A DNA stretch of 64,000 nt from Actinokineospora auranticolor (GTDB taxonomy: Bacteria > Actinomycetota > Actinomycetes > Mycobacteriales > Pseudonocardiaceae), in NCBI RefSeq assembly GCF_002934265.1, contig NZ_PTIX01000016.1, positions 105,332-169,331 on the forward strand. Reading direction: 5' to 3'. The notes under the pieces were generated by a model. It had not been told where the DNA came from, ran no database searches, and was given only the letters and a program-made list of their open reading frames with translations. Both the position numbers and the translations under genes were made by a program. This document shows, piece by piece, positions 17,097 through 28,517 of the stretch (position 1 is its first letter; the number at the start of each line of letters is the position of its first letter).

Positions 17097-18089
17097 ATGA
17101 GACGTCTTGCGATCCGCGTGGGTACCCGAGTCGCGGTAGCCGCCGTGGCGATGGCGACCTTGACACCGGTGGCCCATGCCGAACCGTTGCGGTGGGTCGC
17201 GTTGGGTGACGCCTACACCGCGGGTGGCATCGACGCCGCCGGTGAACAGATCCTCGTCGGCGGGGTGCGGGACGGGTGCGGCCGGACGAGGGGGTCGTAC
17301 CCGGAGGTGTTGCGCGCGCGGTGGTCCGGTCGGTACGGGTTGGTCAACGTCAGCTGCGCTGGTGCCTCGGTCGTCAACGTGGCCGGGGAGCCGCAGCGGC
17401 CCCCGGGCTACCACATCCCGTTCTTCGAGGTGTACGACCCGGACTTCCCGTTCCCGCTGGTGCCCCCGCAGTTGGACGCGGTCACCGCCGACACCGACCT
17501 GGTGACGGTGGGCGTGGGCGGCAACACCCTCGGGTTCTCCGAACTGGTGCTGGCCTGCTTGCAACTGGGGGAGTGGTCCGACCCGGTCACCGACCACCCG
17601 TGCGCCGACTACTTCAGCTTCGGTTGGGACGGCGTCCCGACCATCGCCGAACGCCTGGCGCTGGTCGCCGACGAGTACGACGGCCTGCTCACCATGATCC
17701 GGCTGGCCGCGCCCGGCGCGACCGTGCTCGCCGTCGGCTACCCCACGATCTTCCCGGCCGACCCGGCCACCTGCGACCGCGGGTTCACCCCGCGGGGCAT
17801 GCGCAACTTCGCCACGGTCACCTACCCGGACCTGCTCTGGTTGCGCACCGAGGTGGTGGAGCCGTTGAACCGGGTCATCGCCGAGCGGGCGGCCCGGCAC
17901 GGCGCCCGGTACGTGGACCTCTACACCGCGAGCGAGGGCCACGACGCGTGCCGACCCGACGGCCTCAACTGGGTCGAGGGCGTTGTCGACCGTGTGGGCC
18001 GCTGGGCCGTGGTCCGCGCCAACAGCGCCGGGCACACCGCCGCCGCGGACGCGGTGCAAGCCGCCCTGGAGACAACTCCCGGTTCGTGA
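17097..18089 (+). CDS. Secreted SGNH/GDSL-fold protein lacking catalytic residues
   Basis: A 330-residue exported protein with a Sec signal peptide (cleavage likely after AHA, residue 28) and the SGNH-hydrolase fold. Block I reads ALGDAYTAG, where the nucleophilic Ser of GDSY is Ala39. Block II is NVSCAGAS and block III GVGGNTLGF. The final block, normally VHPN..G, reads VRANSAGH, so the catalytic His is Arg307. With Ser and His both changed it should be inactive as an esterase and may bind a ligand. The start is ATG 17097 with GGAG upstream. It stands alone and is followed by a terminator. Confidence 0.85.
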   Translation: MRRLAIRVGTRVAVAAVAMATLTPVAHAEPLRWVALGDAYTAGGIDAAGEQILVGGVRDGCGRTRGSYPEVLRARWSGRYGLVNVSCAGASVVNVAGEPQRPPGYHIPFFEVYDPDFPFPLVPPQLDAVTADTDLVTVGVGGNTLGFSELVLACLQLGEWSDPVTDHPCADYFSFGWDGVPTIAERLALVADEYDGLLTMIRLAAPGATVLAVGYPTIFPADPATCDRGFTPRGMRNFATVTYPDLLWLRTEVVEPLNRVIAERAARHGARYVDLYTASEGHDACRPDGLNWVEGVVDRVGRWAVVRANSAGHTAAADAVQAALETTPGS

Positions 18090-18146
18090 GCGCAGGCGGG
18101 GTTCGGTGGTCGAGGCGTCCATCGCTCCGAGCTGAACCAGTGCGCT

Positions 18147-18178
18147 GGACCCCACCGCTGATCGAGTCGGTGGGGTCC
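18147..18178. terminator. Hairpin terminator between convergent genes
   Basis: A perfect 11-bp stem (GGACCCCACCG / CGGTGGGGTCC) with a 10-base loop lies between the SGNH gene and the convergent histidine kinase. It probably serves both directions. Confidence 0.75.
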
Positions 18179-18297
18179 GTTCCGTTGGCGCCGTCAGGCA
18201 GCCGAGAACAGCGGGTACGTGCCAGGGTGAGTGGGTAGGGGCTTCGTAGAGGCTGCCTTCCGGGTCCAGGGCATGAGTCCGCGGCGCTGTCGCGTGA

Positions 18298-20420
<2,123 letters not shown>

Positions 20421-20421
<1 letters not shown>

Positions 20422-20807
20422 CACGGCACGCCGGGTTCGGCCGATCCGACCCCGGCCACCAGTCGTCGCACCGCGGCGCACAGTTCGGTGCTGCTGGAGG
20501 GCTTGGGTACGTAAACCGCGCTCGCGGCCCGGATCCGCGCCACGTCCGGGGCCGACCACAACACGGTGAACGCGACCGCGGGCAGCTCGCGGTCCCGCTC
20601 GCGCAGCCGGGTGAGGAGTTCGAGGCCGTCCATGTCGGGCATCAGGACGTCCACCACCGCGACCTGCGGCCACCCCGGCGCCACCGAGTCCAATGCGAGC
20701 GCGCCGCTACCGGTGTCCACCACGTGGTGGCCGTCGACTCGCAGCCATCCCGCCACAAGCTCGCGCAGATCAGTGTCGTCGTCGACCAGCAGTACCCGCA
20801 CCACCAC
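20421..20807 (-). CDS. Single-domain response regulator
   Basis: A receiver domain of about 128 residues: acidic pocket LLVDDDTD, phospho-acceptor Asp in VVDVLMPDMDG, and Lys in YVPKPSS. Three GTG codons (20807, 20804, 20801) follow GGGAGGGAC, so the exact start among them is uncertain. An open frame reaching 20921 is not supported. There is no output domain. It is cotranscribed with the MASE1 kinase, which it probably receives phosphate from. Confidence 0.85.
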
Positions 20808-21068
20808 GTCCCTCCCGCCCCGCCGATTCCCGCTGCTCCCGCACGTGAGTGCACGGTCAGTGGTCCGGCCGCGGTCGACGTCGCCGGTGACTTGGTCGCG
20901 CCGCGACCCAATCCTGCTCACCGTTGTAGACCGGCGGGCACTCCCGCGCAGCGCGGCGCCCCGATCGGATGACGCCGCCGCGGGGTTCCCGCCTCGCGCT
21001 ACCAGCGGACCCGGGTGACCAGCAGCGCCTTTGACGCGGGCGTGGTGTGGCGATGGTGTTCGGCGGGT

Positions 21069-22019
21069 TCAGCTGTGGTGCCCCATGGTCAGGCGGACGG
21101 TGAAGCCGGTGTCGGTGCGGGTCATGGTGACGTGGTGGCAGAGTTGGTGGGCGATCCACAGCCCGTAGCCGCCGCCCTCCGGGCCCGGGGTGGCGACGAG
21201 GCCGGCGAACGGGTCGGCAGGGCCGGGGCCCCTGTCGTGGATGGCGACGACCACCTGCCGAGCACCTGCCCACAGGCACAGGGTGGCGGGCGGGGATCCG
21301 TGCCTGATGGCGTTGGTGATGATCTCGCTGACGGACACCACGAGATCCCCGAGATCACCAGACGGGAGTGCCCCGGCGCACGCGGCGCTGACGACGTGGC
21401 GGGCTTCGCCAGGCGTGGGGTCGGTGAGTTCGACGGTCGGGGGTCGGCGCTGGAGCGGGTGCGGTACCAACGGCGCGGGACGGCCCAGGAAGGAGGGCGG
21501 CTCGACGTAGTCGGGGTTGGGCTTCTGGACGCCGCCCGCAGCCACGAGCGAGTGGGTCTGGGCGACGTCGCGCAGGACCGCGGTGGGGGTGGTGCGGGTG
21601 TCGTAGGCGCACATGCTCCGCACGGGGAAGTGGTCGTAGGCGTAGTTGACCGCGGCCTCGTACCTCGACCACACGTCCCAGTCGCGCGTCAGGGCGGAGT
21701 AGGGGATCTCACCGACGACGCGGATGGCGCTCGCACCACCCTCGACCAAGTTCGCGAACATGTCGCAATAGGACTTGATGGCGACCGCGGGTCGGATGTA
21801 CTGCGCGTCGGTGCGCAGGATCGTGACGCGCTCCGGGTGCGGCAGTTCGGCGAGCACGAGGTCGGCGCGGTGCCCGTCCAAGGCGATCATCGTCGCCTCG
21901 TCGCGGTCGACTCCCTCGGTGAGGAAGGGGACCGAGGCATCCAGAAGTTCGTCGTCGTTCGCGTAATAGAGGGCGATGTGGTCGTAGCCCCGCTCGGCGG
22001 GGTGGGTGTGTGAGCTCAT
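21069..22019 (-). CDS. MEDS sensor fused to an RsbW-like HATPase domain
   Basis: A 316-residue protein. The N-terminal MEDS domain (DcmR-type sensory, about 10-190) shows HIALYYANDDELLDASVPFLTEG and SMCAYDTR. The C-terminal GHKL ATPase (about 215-316) has N box VSEIITNAIRHG, G1 HDRGPG and G2 GGYGLWIA. This is the architecture of anti-sigma-type kinases gated by a sensory domain. The ATG at 22019 overlaps the previous stop (ATGA). It is coupled to a MEDS-STAS protein, so the two should form a two-protein switch. Confidence 0.88.
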   Translation of the reverse strand: MSSHTHPAERGYDHIALYYANDDELLDASVPFLTEGVDRDEATMIALDGHRADLVLAELPHPERVTILRTDAQYIRPAVAIKSYCDMFANLVEGGASAIRVVGEIPYSALTRDWDVWSRYEAAVNYAYDHFPVRSMCAYDTRTTPTAVLRDVAQTHSLVAAGGVQKPNPDYVEPPSFLGRPAPLVPHPLQRRPPTVELTDPTPGEARHVVSAACAGALPSGDLGDLVVSVSEIITNAIRHGSPPATLCLWAGARQVVVAIHDRGPGPADPFAGLVATPGPEGGGYGLWIAHQLCHHVTMTRTDTGFTVRLTMGHHS

Positions 22020-22864
22020 GCCACCTGTTCCACGCGCACTCGCCGGATCCCCAGCATGTCCACCAAGCGCGCCGGGCTCGATGCTCGGGTGCGCAGCACG
22101 GCGGTGAAACCGTGCCGTTCGGCTTGCTCGGCCAGCCGCAGCAGCCCGTGGTGGTCGGTGAAGGTCAGGCCGCGGGCGTCGACCACGACCTCGCCACGAC
22201 CCCAGCCTCCCGCGGCGTGGTCGAGCGCCCACGGGAACAGCTCACGAGACCTGGAGTCGAGTTCGCCGTCGAGTGCCACCGCGCCGCTACCGCCCCAGCC
22301 GTGCAGGTGGAACGGCACCGTGTCGACATTGGTCCGCGGGTGCATGGCCGCGAGCCGGTCGACGGCGTCCGCCCCGAGGTCCGGCAGGCTGTAGGCGCAC
22401 ATCGCGTCGAAGGTGGAAGCCGCCATGTAGCGGTCCACGGCGTGCTCGTAGCGGGCGAACGCACCCAGTTGGGCGGGCGTGCGCACCAACTCGGTCGCCT
22501 CGGCGGCCACCCGGAGCCCGGTGAACCCGTCCGCCACGGCCCGCTCGGTTTCCGCGGTGTAGAAACCGACCTGCTCCTCGGGCTCGACCACGTCGCCATC
22601 GCCGTACACGGTGTCCAACGACCGCACCCGCACCGCGCCACGCTCGAGCAGGGCATCGATCCCCGCGATGGGGCGGAGCTCGTCGAGCAGGGACCGATCG
22701 GACCCGGGAGCGATGAGGCAGACCTGCTTGCCCGCTGCCAACCCCTCGCTGAGGAACTCCCGGGCGCGGGTGAAGAACTCGCCCGGCTCGGTGAAGGCCC
22801 AGCACAGGTGACCACGCCCCTGACGGGGTGCGGTCGCGGGCGGCGCCGAAGATTGGCTCACCAC
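22016..22864 (-). CDS. MEDS sensor fused to a STAS domain
   Basis: A protein of about 282 residues. The N-terminal MEDS domain (HLCWAFTEPGEFFTRAREFLSEG, residues ~20-180; later MCAYSLPD) is followed by a C-terminal STAS domain (about 200-280). In that domain the D-S-S-G loop is D-H-H-G (TFTDHHGLLRL), so it has no serine to phosphorylate. The start is one of two adjacent GTG codons (22864 or 22861); the ribosome site is weak. It is coupled to the MEDS-HATPase gene downstream. The natural reading is sensor and target of the partner kinase. Confidence 0.85.
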   Translation of the reverse strand: MVSQSSAPPATAPRQGRGHLCWAFTEPGEFFTRAREFLSEGLAAGKQVCLIAPGSDRSLLDELRPIAGIDALLERGAVRVRSLDTVYGDGDVVEPEEQVGFYTAETERAVADGFTGLRVAAEATELVRTPAQLGAFARYEHAVDRYMAASTFDAMCAYSLPDLGADAVDRLAAMHPRTNVDTVPFHLHGWGGSGAVALDGELDSRSRELFPWALDHAAGGWGRGEVVVDARGLTFTDHHGLLRLAEQAERHGFTAVLRTRASSPARLVDMLGIRRVRVEQVA

Positions 22865-23774
22865 GTCAATGTACGCCCCCACCAGGACAAACGACACCAA
22901 GGGAGCGGACGCGGCAGCCCGCTCCGGTGCACCCACTGCCGCGTCGTCGCCGCCACCCCAACGCGAATCGCACATGACCACTGGCGTGCGCATGACGGCG
23001 CGATCGGCGGAAGTGGTCACTTTCCCGGTCTTCCCAGGTGGGATCCGGTCCAACCGCTGATTGACCTGGTTTTGTCGGGGCACAACGAGGACTGCGTAGT
23101 GAGTTGACCCGCACCGGGCGTACATGGACGTCACCGCAAGCGCGGCCTGGTCCAGACCACTCCGACAGCACGGCGCCAATCTTGGTGACCTGTGTCACGG
23201 ACCATCGCGCCCGGCTGTTACGAAGACCGCTGGCCCGCTGCGACTGGCCTGGCTCGACTACCAGGGGCGACGTGGACCACATCCAACCGTCGGCCGCAAA
23301 TCGAGAACACGCTGTTCAGGCGCATGATCATGGCCGGGGAGCAGGTCGTGAGGCGGGACGGGCTCGAAAATGCCGCTGTAGCAACGAAAACGGCCTGACC
23401 TCTTCGGTGTGAACCATGTCCGGCATACCGCGTTGACCTGCGAAATCCGGTGTCCGCAGGTCAACACGAGCATGTTCAGAGGTGTCGAATGGGGTTCGGG
23501 ACCGTCCGAGGCGCATTTGCTGCTCCCGATTTGCTCCCTGCGGTGCTCCCCACCGCGGACGAGAGCGCACCTGTCGACTGGGCGACGGGCACAGTGTTGA
23601 CCACGGTGCGCCGGGGAGCCGGCTTCTGGTGGCTCGCCGTGCGTGGCACATGCCCGCGGCGACCTGAGCGCAGGTCAGAGCCACCGGGCCGCGTCTTGGA
23701 CCCAACAGGTGGCCCCGAGCACGTGGCCGACGGCGTTGTGGCGCAACCGCTGGGTCGTGATCGCGGCCGTGCGC
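22865..23774. other. Intergenic region without a convincing gene
   Basis: About 910 bases. Frames on both strands are short or Arg/Pro-rich and lack ribosome sites. A 24-residue frame at 23324 (GEQVVRRDGLENAA) resembles the first helix of TetR-type regulators but is not followed by the rest of such a protein. Confidence 0.5.
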
Positions 23775-24326
23775 TCACGGCAGGCGAGGTAGGACGCCGT
23801 GTTCGGTGAGCACCTGCTCGACATCGGTCACGGCTCCCGGCCTGGCCGCGGACCTCAGTATCGTTCGCGCGGTGGTCTCCGGCGTCCACGGTGGCACGAC
23901 CAACAGGCAACGCCCGCGTTGGTGCGTGCCGGTGACCGACACGGTGTGCGGTTCGACGGCGTCGGAGCCGACGAGCTCGACCGGCCACCCGTCGACCACC
24001 GCCCCGCCCTCGGTCGCGTCCCAGTCGTCGACGTGGTAAGTCACCCGGCTCACCGGGCCGACCCACGAGCTCATGGCCAGGACGAGTTCCGGGACCTCCA
24101 GCAGGGGCTGGGGAGAACGGGGCCACCAGGCCCCGTCCACTCCCCGCGCGAGCTGCCGCGGCTTCAACCGCAGCCGCACCTCGCTGCGCACGGGCAAGTC
24201 GCCGCAGGGGGTGGGGGTGCTGCCCCAGCGGGCCACCCGGTGCCGTTGGTCGGCCGCCGGGAACCGGCGGTGCGGGTGCCCGGTGGCGCTGAGCGGATCA
24301 TCGCTGAGCCGCGGTCCGGAGGTCAT
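23775..24326 (-). CDS. DUF5994 family protein
   Basis: A 183-residue actinobacterial protein of the DUF5994 type: VRLRLKPRQLARGVDGAWWPRS near residues 50-72, then VTYHVDDWD, a central HTVSVTGTH beta segment and a CLLVVPPWTPET strand. Function is unknown. The conserved basic and aromatic N-terminal core suggests a small cytosolic protein. A paralogue lies at 41009-41458. It is followed on the same strand by a small membrane protein and a cold-shock gene, all transcribed in one direction. Confidence 0.8.
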   Translation of the reverse strand: MTSGPRLSDDPLSATGHPHRRFPAADQRHRVARWGSTPTPCGDLPVRSEVRLRLKPRQLARGVDGAWWPRSPQPLLEVPELVLAMSSWVGPVSRVTYHVDDWDATEGGAVVDGWPVELVGSDAVEPHTVSVTGTHQRGRCLLVVPPWTPETTARTILRSAARPGAVTDVEQVLTEHGVLPRLP

Positions 24327-24394
24327 GTGCGCGTCCTGTCGTCAGTGGTCGTGGCCGTGTCTGCGATCGCGGCGGCGCCGCGGCCGTGCGAGAG

Positions 24395-24586
24395 CTACCG
24401 GGCGCGGCGAGTCAGGCGCCGCACCACCAGGAACGTCGCGATCGCGACGGCCAGGGTGGCCCCAGGGCGTTGCCGGACGGCTTTCCCGAACTGCTCGACA
24501 CCGCGCGCCAAGCCGCGGGCGGGTGTGCCCGCGGCTTCGCCAGGGACTCCCGGCACGGCGGGTTCGACGGGGACTGGGGTGGTCAT
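24395..24586 (-). CDS. Small single-pass membrane protein
   Basis: A 63-residue protein with a Pro/Val/Gly-rich N-terminus (TTPVPVEPAVPGVPG), a basic amphipathic stretch and one transmembrane helix (TLAVAIATFLVVRRL) ending in RRAR. The start is ATG 24586 with GGAAGGG upstream; the frame continues upstream without character. It is tail-anchored or single-pass with a basic C-terminus. No family recognised. Confidence 0.6.
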   Translation of the reverse strand: MTTPVPVEPAVPGVPGEAAGTPARGLARGVEQFGKAVRQRPGATLAVAIATFLVVRRLTRRAR

Positions 24587-24812
24587 GGGCGGCCCTTCCT
24601 CGACGGGTTCGGCTCCTCGCTGCGGCGGCGGAGCCCTCAACCGGGTATCCGAGCGTTCTGCTCGTGACACCCGAGCGGGCCGGTCGACGCATCGGGCACG
24701 CGCACCGGCCGTGATCGTCCAGAGTGGACATTGTGACCGCGGCGGACGCGGTGCGGGACCGCACCGCGACGACCTCACCGGTGACCGAAGTCGAGGCCGC
24801 GGCCCCGGCGGT

Positions 24813-25016
24813 TCACACCAGGCGGACCGAGGTCGCCTGTGGACCCTTCCGGCCGTCGGCGACCACGAACTCCACCGTCTGGTTGTCCGCGAGCCCGTTG
24901 TGGTCGTAGCCCAGGATGTCGGTGTGGTGCAGGAACAGGTCGTGCCCGCCCGCGGAGGGGGTGATGAAGCCGAAGCCCTTGGCTCCGTTGAACCACTTGA
25001 TGGTTCCCTGGGTCAT
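24813..25016 (-). CDS. cspA: Cold-shock protein (CspA family)
   Basis: A 67-residue single CSD-fold nucleic-acid chaperone. It starts MTQGTIKWFNGAKGFGFI, containing RNP1 (KGFGFI), while RNP2 reads DLFLHH rather than the usual VFVHF/Y. The ribosome site AGGAG precedes ATG 25016. It is expected to bind single-stranded RNA or DNA in the cytosol. A second family member lies at 31232. Confidence 0.95.
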   Translation of the reverse strand: MTQGTIKWFNGAKGFGFITPSAGGHDLFLHHTDILGYDHNGLADNQTVEFVVADGRKGPQATSVRLV

Positions 25017-25097
25017 GCGCGTGCTCCTTTGGTTGGTCGGGTGTAAGGCTTCGGTGTCCCGGTGCGCGCCCGAAGGCCCGTCACCGTCGACCACGGA

Positions 25098-25433
25098 TCA
25101 GCGCGCACGCCGTGTCGGCGTGGTCTCCACTCCGGTCAGCCCGAGCATGGAGAGCAGTTCCCGGCAGTCGTCCGCGTCGAGCGAGTTGCCCGCCACCAAC
25201 CGGGTGGCCCGGACCTGCTGGTCGGTTTCCGCCCTCGCGGCCACGGCTTTCATCTCGGCGAACCGGACACCGGTCCCCGGCCCGTGATCCGGGCCGTGCC
25301 GGATCGTTCGCGCCGCACTCGCGGTGGGGGCGGGCAACGGCGGGCTGAGCCGTCCGGTGAGGTCGGTCGGCCCCGTCGGCGGCTTGTGGCCGAGGATGTC
25401 CTGGGGGGTTGTGGCGAAAGGACTGTAGGGCAA
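25098..25433 (-). CDS. Hypothetical protein
   Basis: A 111-residue frame beginning with TTG 25433, with GGGAG at good spacing. The first half is Pro/Thr-rich (DILGHKPPTGPTDLTGRL). The second half is helical and acidic (VRATRLVAGNSLDADDCRELL) and ends near LGLTGVE. Codon bias is good and the pattern fits a lineage-specific protein. I do not recognise a domain. It sits directly upstream of the cold-shock gene on the same strand. Confidence 0.5.
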   Translation of the reverse strand: MPYSPFATTPQDILGHKPPTGPTDLTGRLSPPLPAPTASAARTIRHGPDHGPGTGVRFAEMKAVAARAETDQQVRATRLVAGNSLDADDCRELLSMLGLTGVETTPTRRAR

Positions 25434-26734
25434 CCGTGCTCCCGTTCCCGTGCGGCAAGGCCGATCGGTGTGATCGGACAGGAATCCGCGCCGCTTGGAC
25501 GCGGGCGGCGCGGTGTCTCGTCTTCGGTGACCGCTACCCCACCGCGAGCGGGCGGGGCGGGTTCGGGACGCGGCCCACCGCCGTTGTGGTCAACGCCGCG
25601 CCCCGGTGCCGTGGGGGACAGCGGACCGCGTGGGTGAGCGGCGTCCGCGGTGCGGTGCCGCGTGCGGGTGACCGGTTCCGGCGGCCTGCGCCGGTTCACG
25701 CGAGCCACCACCGTCCCCAGGGGCGCCGGGCTGGTGGCGTGCTGTCCACTGCCACCAGCCCGGGACGGAACGTCAGCCGCGTGGGGCCAGGTCGCTCGGC
25801 GTTCCCCGAGTGGGCGCCTGCGGCTTCGTCGTCGCGATGACGGTCAGCCGTGACGGCTCGGTGCCCGAAGGGGCACGGTGGGGAACATCCAAGCGGGCAA
25901 TCCGACACAACGTCGACGCTCCAGTCCCCGACCGAACGACTCCGGCCGGGCCTTGTGCCGAGGACGCCACCAATATGGGAACCGGTGTGCGAGGAACTCT
26001 CGACCCGGTCACCATACCCCACATCCACCGTCGCGCGGTGGTAGACGAGTACCGTCGAGACATGACCGGTACGCCGGGCTGATCGCCCTGAGCCGCACAG
26101 GCGGCTCGTTCGCGCCCTCGCGGCGCGGACCGCCCGGACCGGGCGGACCACCCCGCGGTGCGGGCGGCCGACTTCCTGCGCTGTCCACAGTGGTTTGGAC
26201 ATCGATTCGGCGTGCGCCTGTACCCGGTCCGGGAGCGCCGAGCGCATCACGTGTGGCGGGCGCGCAGGTCCGGCCCCCCGGCGTCGGCGCGGTGGAGCGG
26301 CCGTTCGGGTGTTGCGTTCCCGTGGCAAGGCCCGCTCGGTTCTGCCGCGGGCCGCACCGAGTCGGCGACCACGCGCCGCGGCGGATGTGCCGCGCCGGGC
26401 AGGACGACCTTTCCACGTACGGAGAACTCCACGGCGGTGCGCCGCCTCACGACTGCTGGCGCGAACACCGGCCCGCCGGTCGCGCGCGATGCCTACCCGC
26501 GCCGAGACACCGATGTCCGGTTCGCCCGCCGCGGGTACCGGAGCGGGTCGTCGACACCGCTGACCTCGACCGGTCGCCCGCGCAGGTTTCGAACCACCGG
26601 CCACGGGGCACCTCCGGCACAGCCTCCGGGCTTCGGCTGAGGTCGGAACCGCCGCGACCGAGGCGGCCAGGGCGACCGGGTCCGGTCTCGCGCGACGCGC
26701 GGTATCACATCGTTTTTCGCACAGTGGAGGCGGA
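25434..26734. other. Long region without a convincing gene
   Basis: About 1.3 kb. Every frame that stays open is Arg/Pro/Gly-rich with no ribosome site or domain, on both strands. I see no repeats, tRNA or inverted repeats of note. Confidence 0.5.
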
Positions 26735-26893
26735 ATGGTTGTCCTCGTAATCGTGTTGCTGGTGGCCTGGCTGATCGTGTCGGTCATCGGGTTCGCCCTC
26801 AAGGGGCTGGTGTGGCTGGGGATCATCGGCGTGGTCCTGTTCATCGGGACCGCCGCCATCGGAGCCGTTCGGCGCAAGGCGTCCCGGCGGTAG
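26735..26893 (+). CDS. Small hydrophobic membrane protein
   Basis: A 52-residue protein with two transmembrane helices: VVLVIVLLVAWLIVSVIGFA and LVWLGIIGVVLFIGTAAIG. It ends in a basic RRKASRR tail. GGAGG lies five bases before ATG 26735, and a perfect hairpin follows the stop. Similar mini-proteins are common in actinomycete stress regulons, but their function is unknown. Confidence 0.7.
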   Translation: MVVLVIVLLVAWLIVSVIGFALKGLVWLGIIGVVLFIGTAAIGAVRRKASRR

Positions 26894-26906
26894 TCCGGGA
26901 GTCGTT

Positions 26907-26936
26907 CAGCGCGTCCCGGCGAGCCGGGACGCGCTG
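26907..26936. terminator. Perfect bidirectional hairpin terminator
   Basis: A 13-bp perfect stem (CAGCGCGTCCCGG / CCGGGACGCGCTG) with a 4-base loop lies between the small membrane protein gene and the convergent GAF-ANTAR gene. Confidence 0.8.
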
Positions 26937-26941
26937 GTGGC

Positions 26942-27703
26942 TCACCCGGCGGGTGGTCGCCTGGAAAAGGACAGGACCGTGACCGGATCGATGCCCCTGG
27001 TGACGATCCGGTGGGCGACCTCGGAGAGCAGCGTGTTGTGGCTGCGGCCGTAGGCGCGCAGTGCCTGGAACGCGCTGTCCATGTCGATCTGCCCGGCTTG
27101 GGACAGCACACCCTTCGCCTGTTCGATGGTGACCCGGCTGTTCAGTGCGGTCTGCAGTTGCTCGGTGAGCACCTCGCCGCGCCGGATCGCGCGTTCCTGG
27201 AGGATGCCGATCGTGGCGATGTCGGCCAACGCGCGTGCGACGTCGGTGTCCGGCTCGCGCATGGCACCCGGGTGGCGGCCGAAGAGGTTGAGGGCGCCGA
27301 TGGTGTCCTGGCGCAACCGCATCGGGACGGCGTGCACCGCGAAGAAGCCCTGGGCCAGCGCCTGGGGTGCGAATCGGGGCCAGCGCTCGATCCCGGTGCG
27401 CACGTCGGAGACGAAAACCGATTCCCCGGTGGTGACGCAGTCCAAGCAGGGGCCCTCGTTGACCTGGACCTGGAACAACTCCAGCAGCCTGCTCTCCTCG
27501 TTCGACGAGGCCAGTACGTGGAACCCGCCGCGCTGGTCGGTGAGCACGAGGCCCGCCTCGGCGGCGTTGAGCAGGCTGACGCAGTAGCCGACGAGTTCGT
27601 GCAGCAACTCGGCGATGTCGTAGTCGTCGACCAGCGTGTCCGCCATCCGCACGAACGCGCCCAGCAGCCGCGGCTCGCGGGCTGGTTCCGGTGTCTGCAC
27701 CAC
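26942..27703 (-). CDS. GAF-ANTAR transcription antitermination regulator
   Basis: A 253-residue protein. The GAF domain lies at about 20-170 (NEGPCLDCVTTGESVFVSDV, AVPMRLRQDTIGALNLF). The C-terminal ANTAR RNA-binding domain spans about 180-240 (LQTALNSRVTIEQAKGVLSQAG, ALRAYGRSHNTLLSEVA). ANTAR proteins bind paired RNA hairpins and prevent termination. Start GTG 27703 follows GAGGAACGAGG. It is next to a second GAF-ANTAR gene on the same strand, and similar proteins recur at 45-47 kb. Confidence 0.92.
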   Translation of the reverse strand: MVQTPEPAREPRLLGAFVRMADTLVDDYDIAELLHELVGYCVSLLNAAEAGLVLTDQRGGFHVLASSNEESRLLELFQVQVNEGPCLDCVTTGESVFVSDVRTGIERWPRFAPQALAQGFFAVHAVPMRLRQDTIGALNLFGRHPGAMREPDTDVARALADIATIGILQERAIRRGEVLTEQLQTALNSRVTIEQAKGVLSQAGQIDMDSAFQALRAYGRSHNTLLSEVAHRIVTRGIDPVTVLSFSRRPPAG

Positions 27704-27773
27704 AGGACCTCGTTCCTCTCTCTGCCGGTTCGGGGTGGGACTCGTGGCCCGGCCGGGCCGCGCGGACCGCAGG

Positions 27774-28517
27774 TCAGGGCAGTCCGAGGTCCTCGGGCCG
27801 GATCCGTTGCGACACCAGGTCGTCGGCGACGTCGTCGACGAGGCGGCCCGTGGCGAACGCGTATCCGCGCAGGCGAGCCAGGGCTTGCTCGGGCGGGAGG
27901 TCGAACGCCGCGATGAGCACCCCGGTCGCCTGGTGCACGTGGACGTGGCTCAGGGGCAGATCGCTCCACGCGCCGTCGACACCACCGTGGCGCAACCCCA
28001 GCAGGACCAGCGTCACCACGTCGACCAGCCGCAGTGCCAACCCCACCTCCTCGGCCGACATCCACCCCGGCGCGCGCCGGTACATGTCCATCGCGCCGAT
28101 GCTGATCGCCCCCGCCACCAGCGGGAAGCCGAACAGCGCCCCGACCGGCTCCGCCGCGATCTCGGCCGCGAACACCGGCCAGGCCACGGTCCGCAGGTCC
28201 GGGGCGAGCACCGGCCGCCTGGTGTCGAACGCCTGGAAGCACGGCCCCTCCCCGAGGCTGAACTGCACGGCCTCGATCCGCGCGGCGACCTCGTCGGTGG
28301 CGTAGAGGCTCTCCCGGCCCGTGAAACCGGTCATCACCGAGACCGAGGCGCCGTCGATCGGCAGCAGCTCCACACACGCATGGCACACCCGCCCCAACGC
28401 CTCAAGCCCGGTCCCGCCGTCGCGCAGGCGATCCAACACGGTCTCGCGGATGCGCCTGACCGCGTCGTCGCCCGCGTCAACCACAGGCCGCCGACCACCG
28501 ACGAGCCCGCACCGCAC
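27774..28517 (-). CDS. GAF-ANTAR regulator
   Basis: A protein of about 247 residues. The GAF domain (DGASVSVMTGFTGRESLYATD, LGEGPCFQAFDTRRPVLAPDL) is followed by an ANTAR domain (VHQATGVLIAAFDLPPEQAL, LRGYAFATGRLVDDVADDL). It belongs to the group with the HQATGVL signature rather than EQAKGVL. Start GTG 28517 is poorly spaced from its upstream GGGGAG; GTG 28484 is an alternative. It is separated by 70 bases from the following GAF-ANTAR gene on the same strand. Confidence 0.88.
   Translation of the reverse strand: MRCGLVGGRRPVVDAGDDAVRRIRETVLDRLRDGGTGLEALGRVCHACVELLPIDGASVSVMTGFTGRESLYATDEVAARIEAVQFSLGEGPCFQAFDTRRPVLAPDLRTVAWPVFAAEIAAEPVGALFGFPLVAGAISIGAMDMYRRAPGWMSAEEVGLALRLVDVVTLVLLGLRHGGVDGAWSDLPLSHVHVHQATGVLIAAFDLPPEQALARLRGYAFATGRLVDDVADDLVSQRIRPEDLGLP

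Noticed and set aside
23324..23398. 24-residue frame resembling the first helix of a TetR regulator
   Set aside because: There is no ribosome site and the remaining helix-turn-helix is absent in any frame.
25696..27111. Long open frame on the minus strand across the gene-poor region
   Set aside because: It is Arg/Pro-rich, has no ribosome site or domain, and runs antisense through the small membrane protein and into the GAF-ANTAR gene in another frame.
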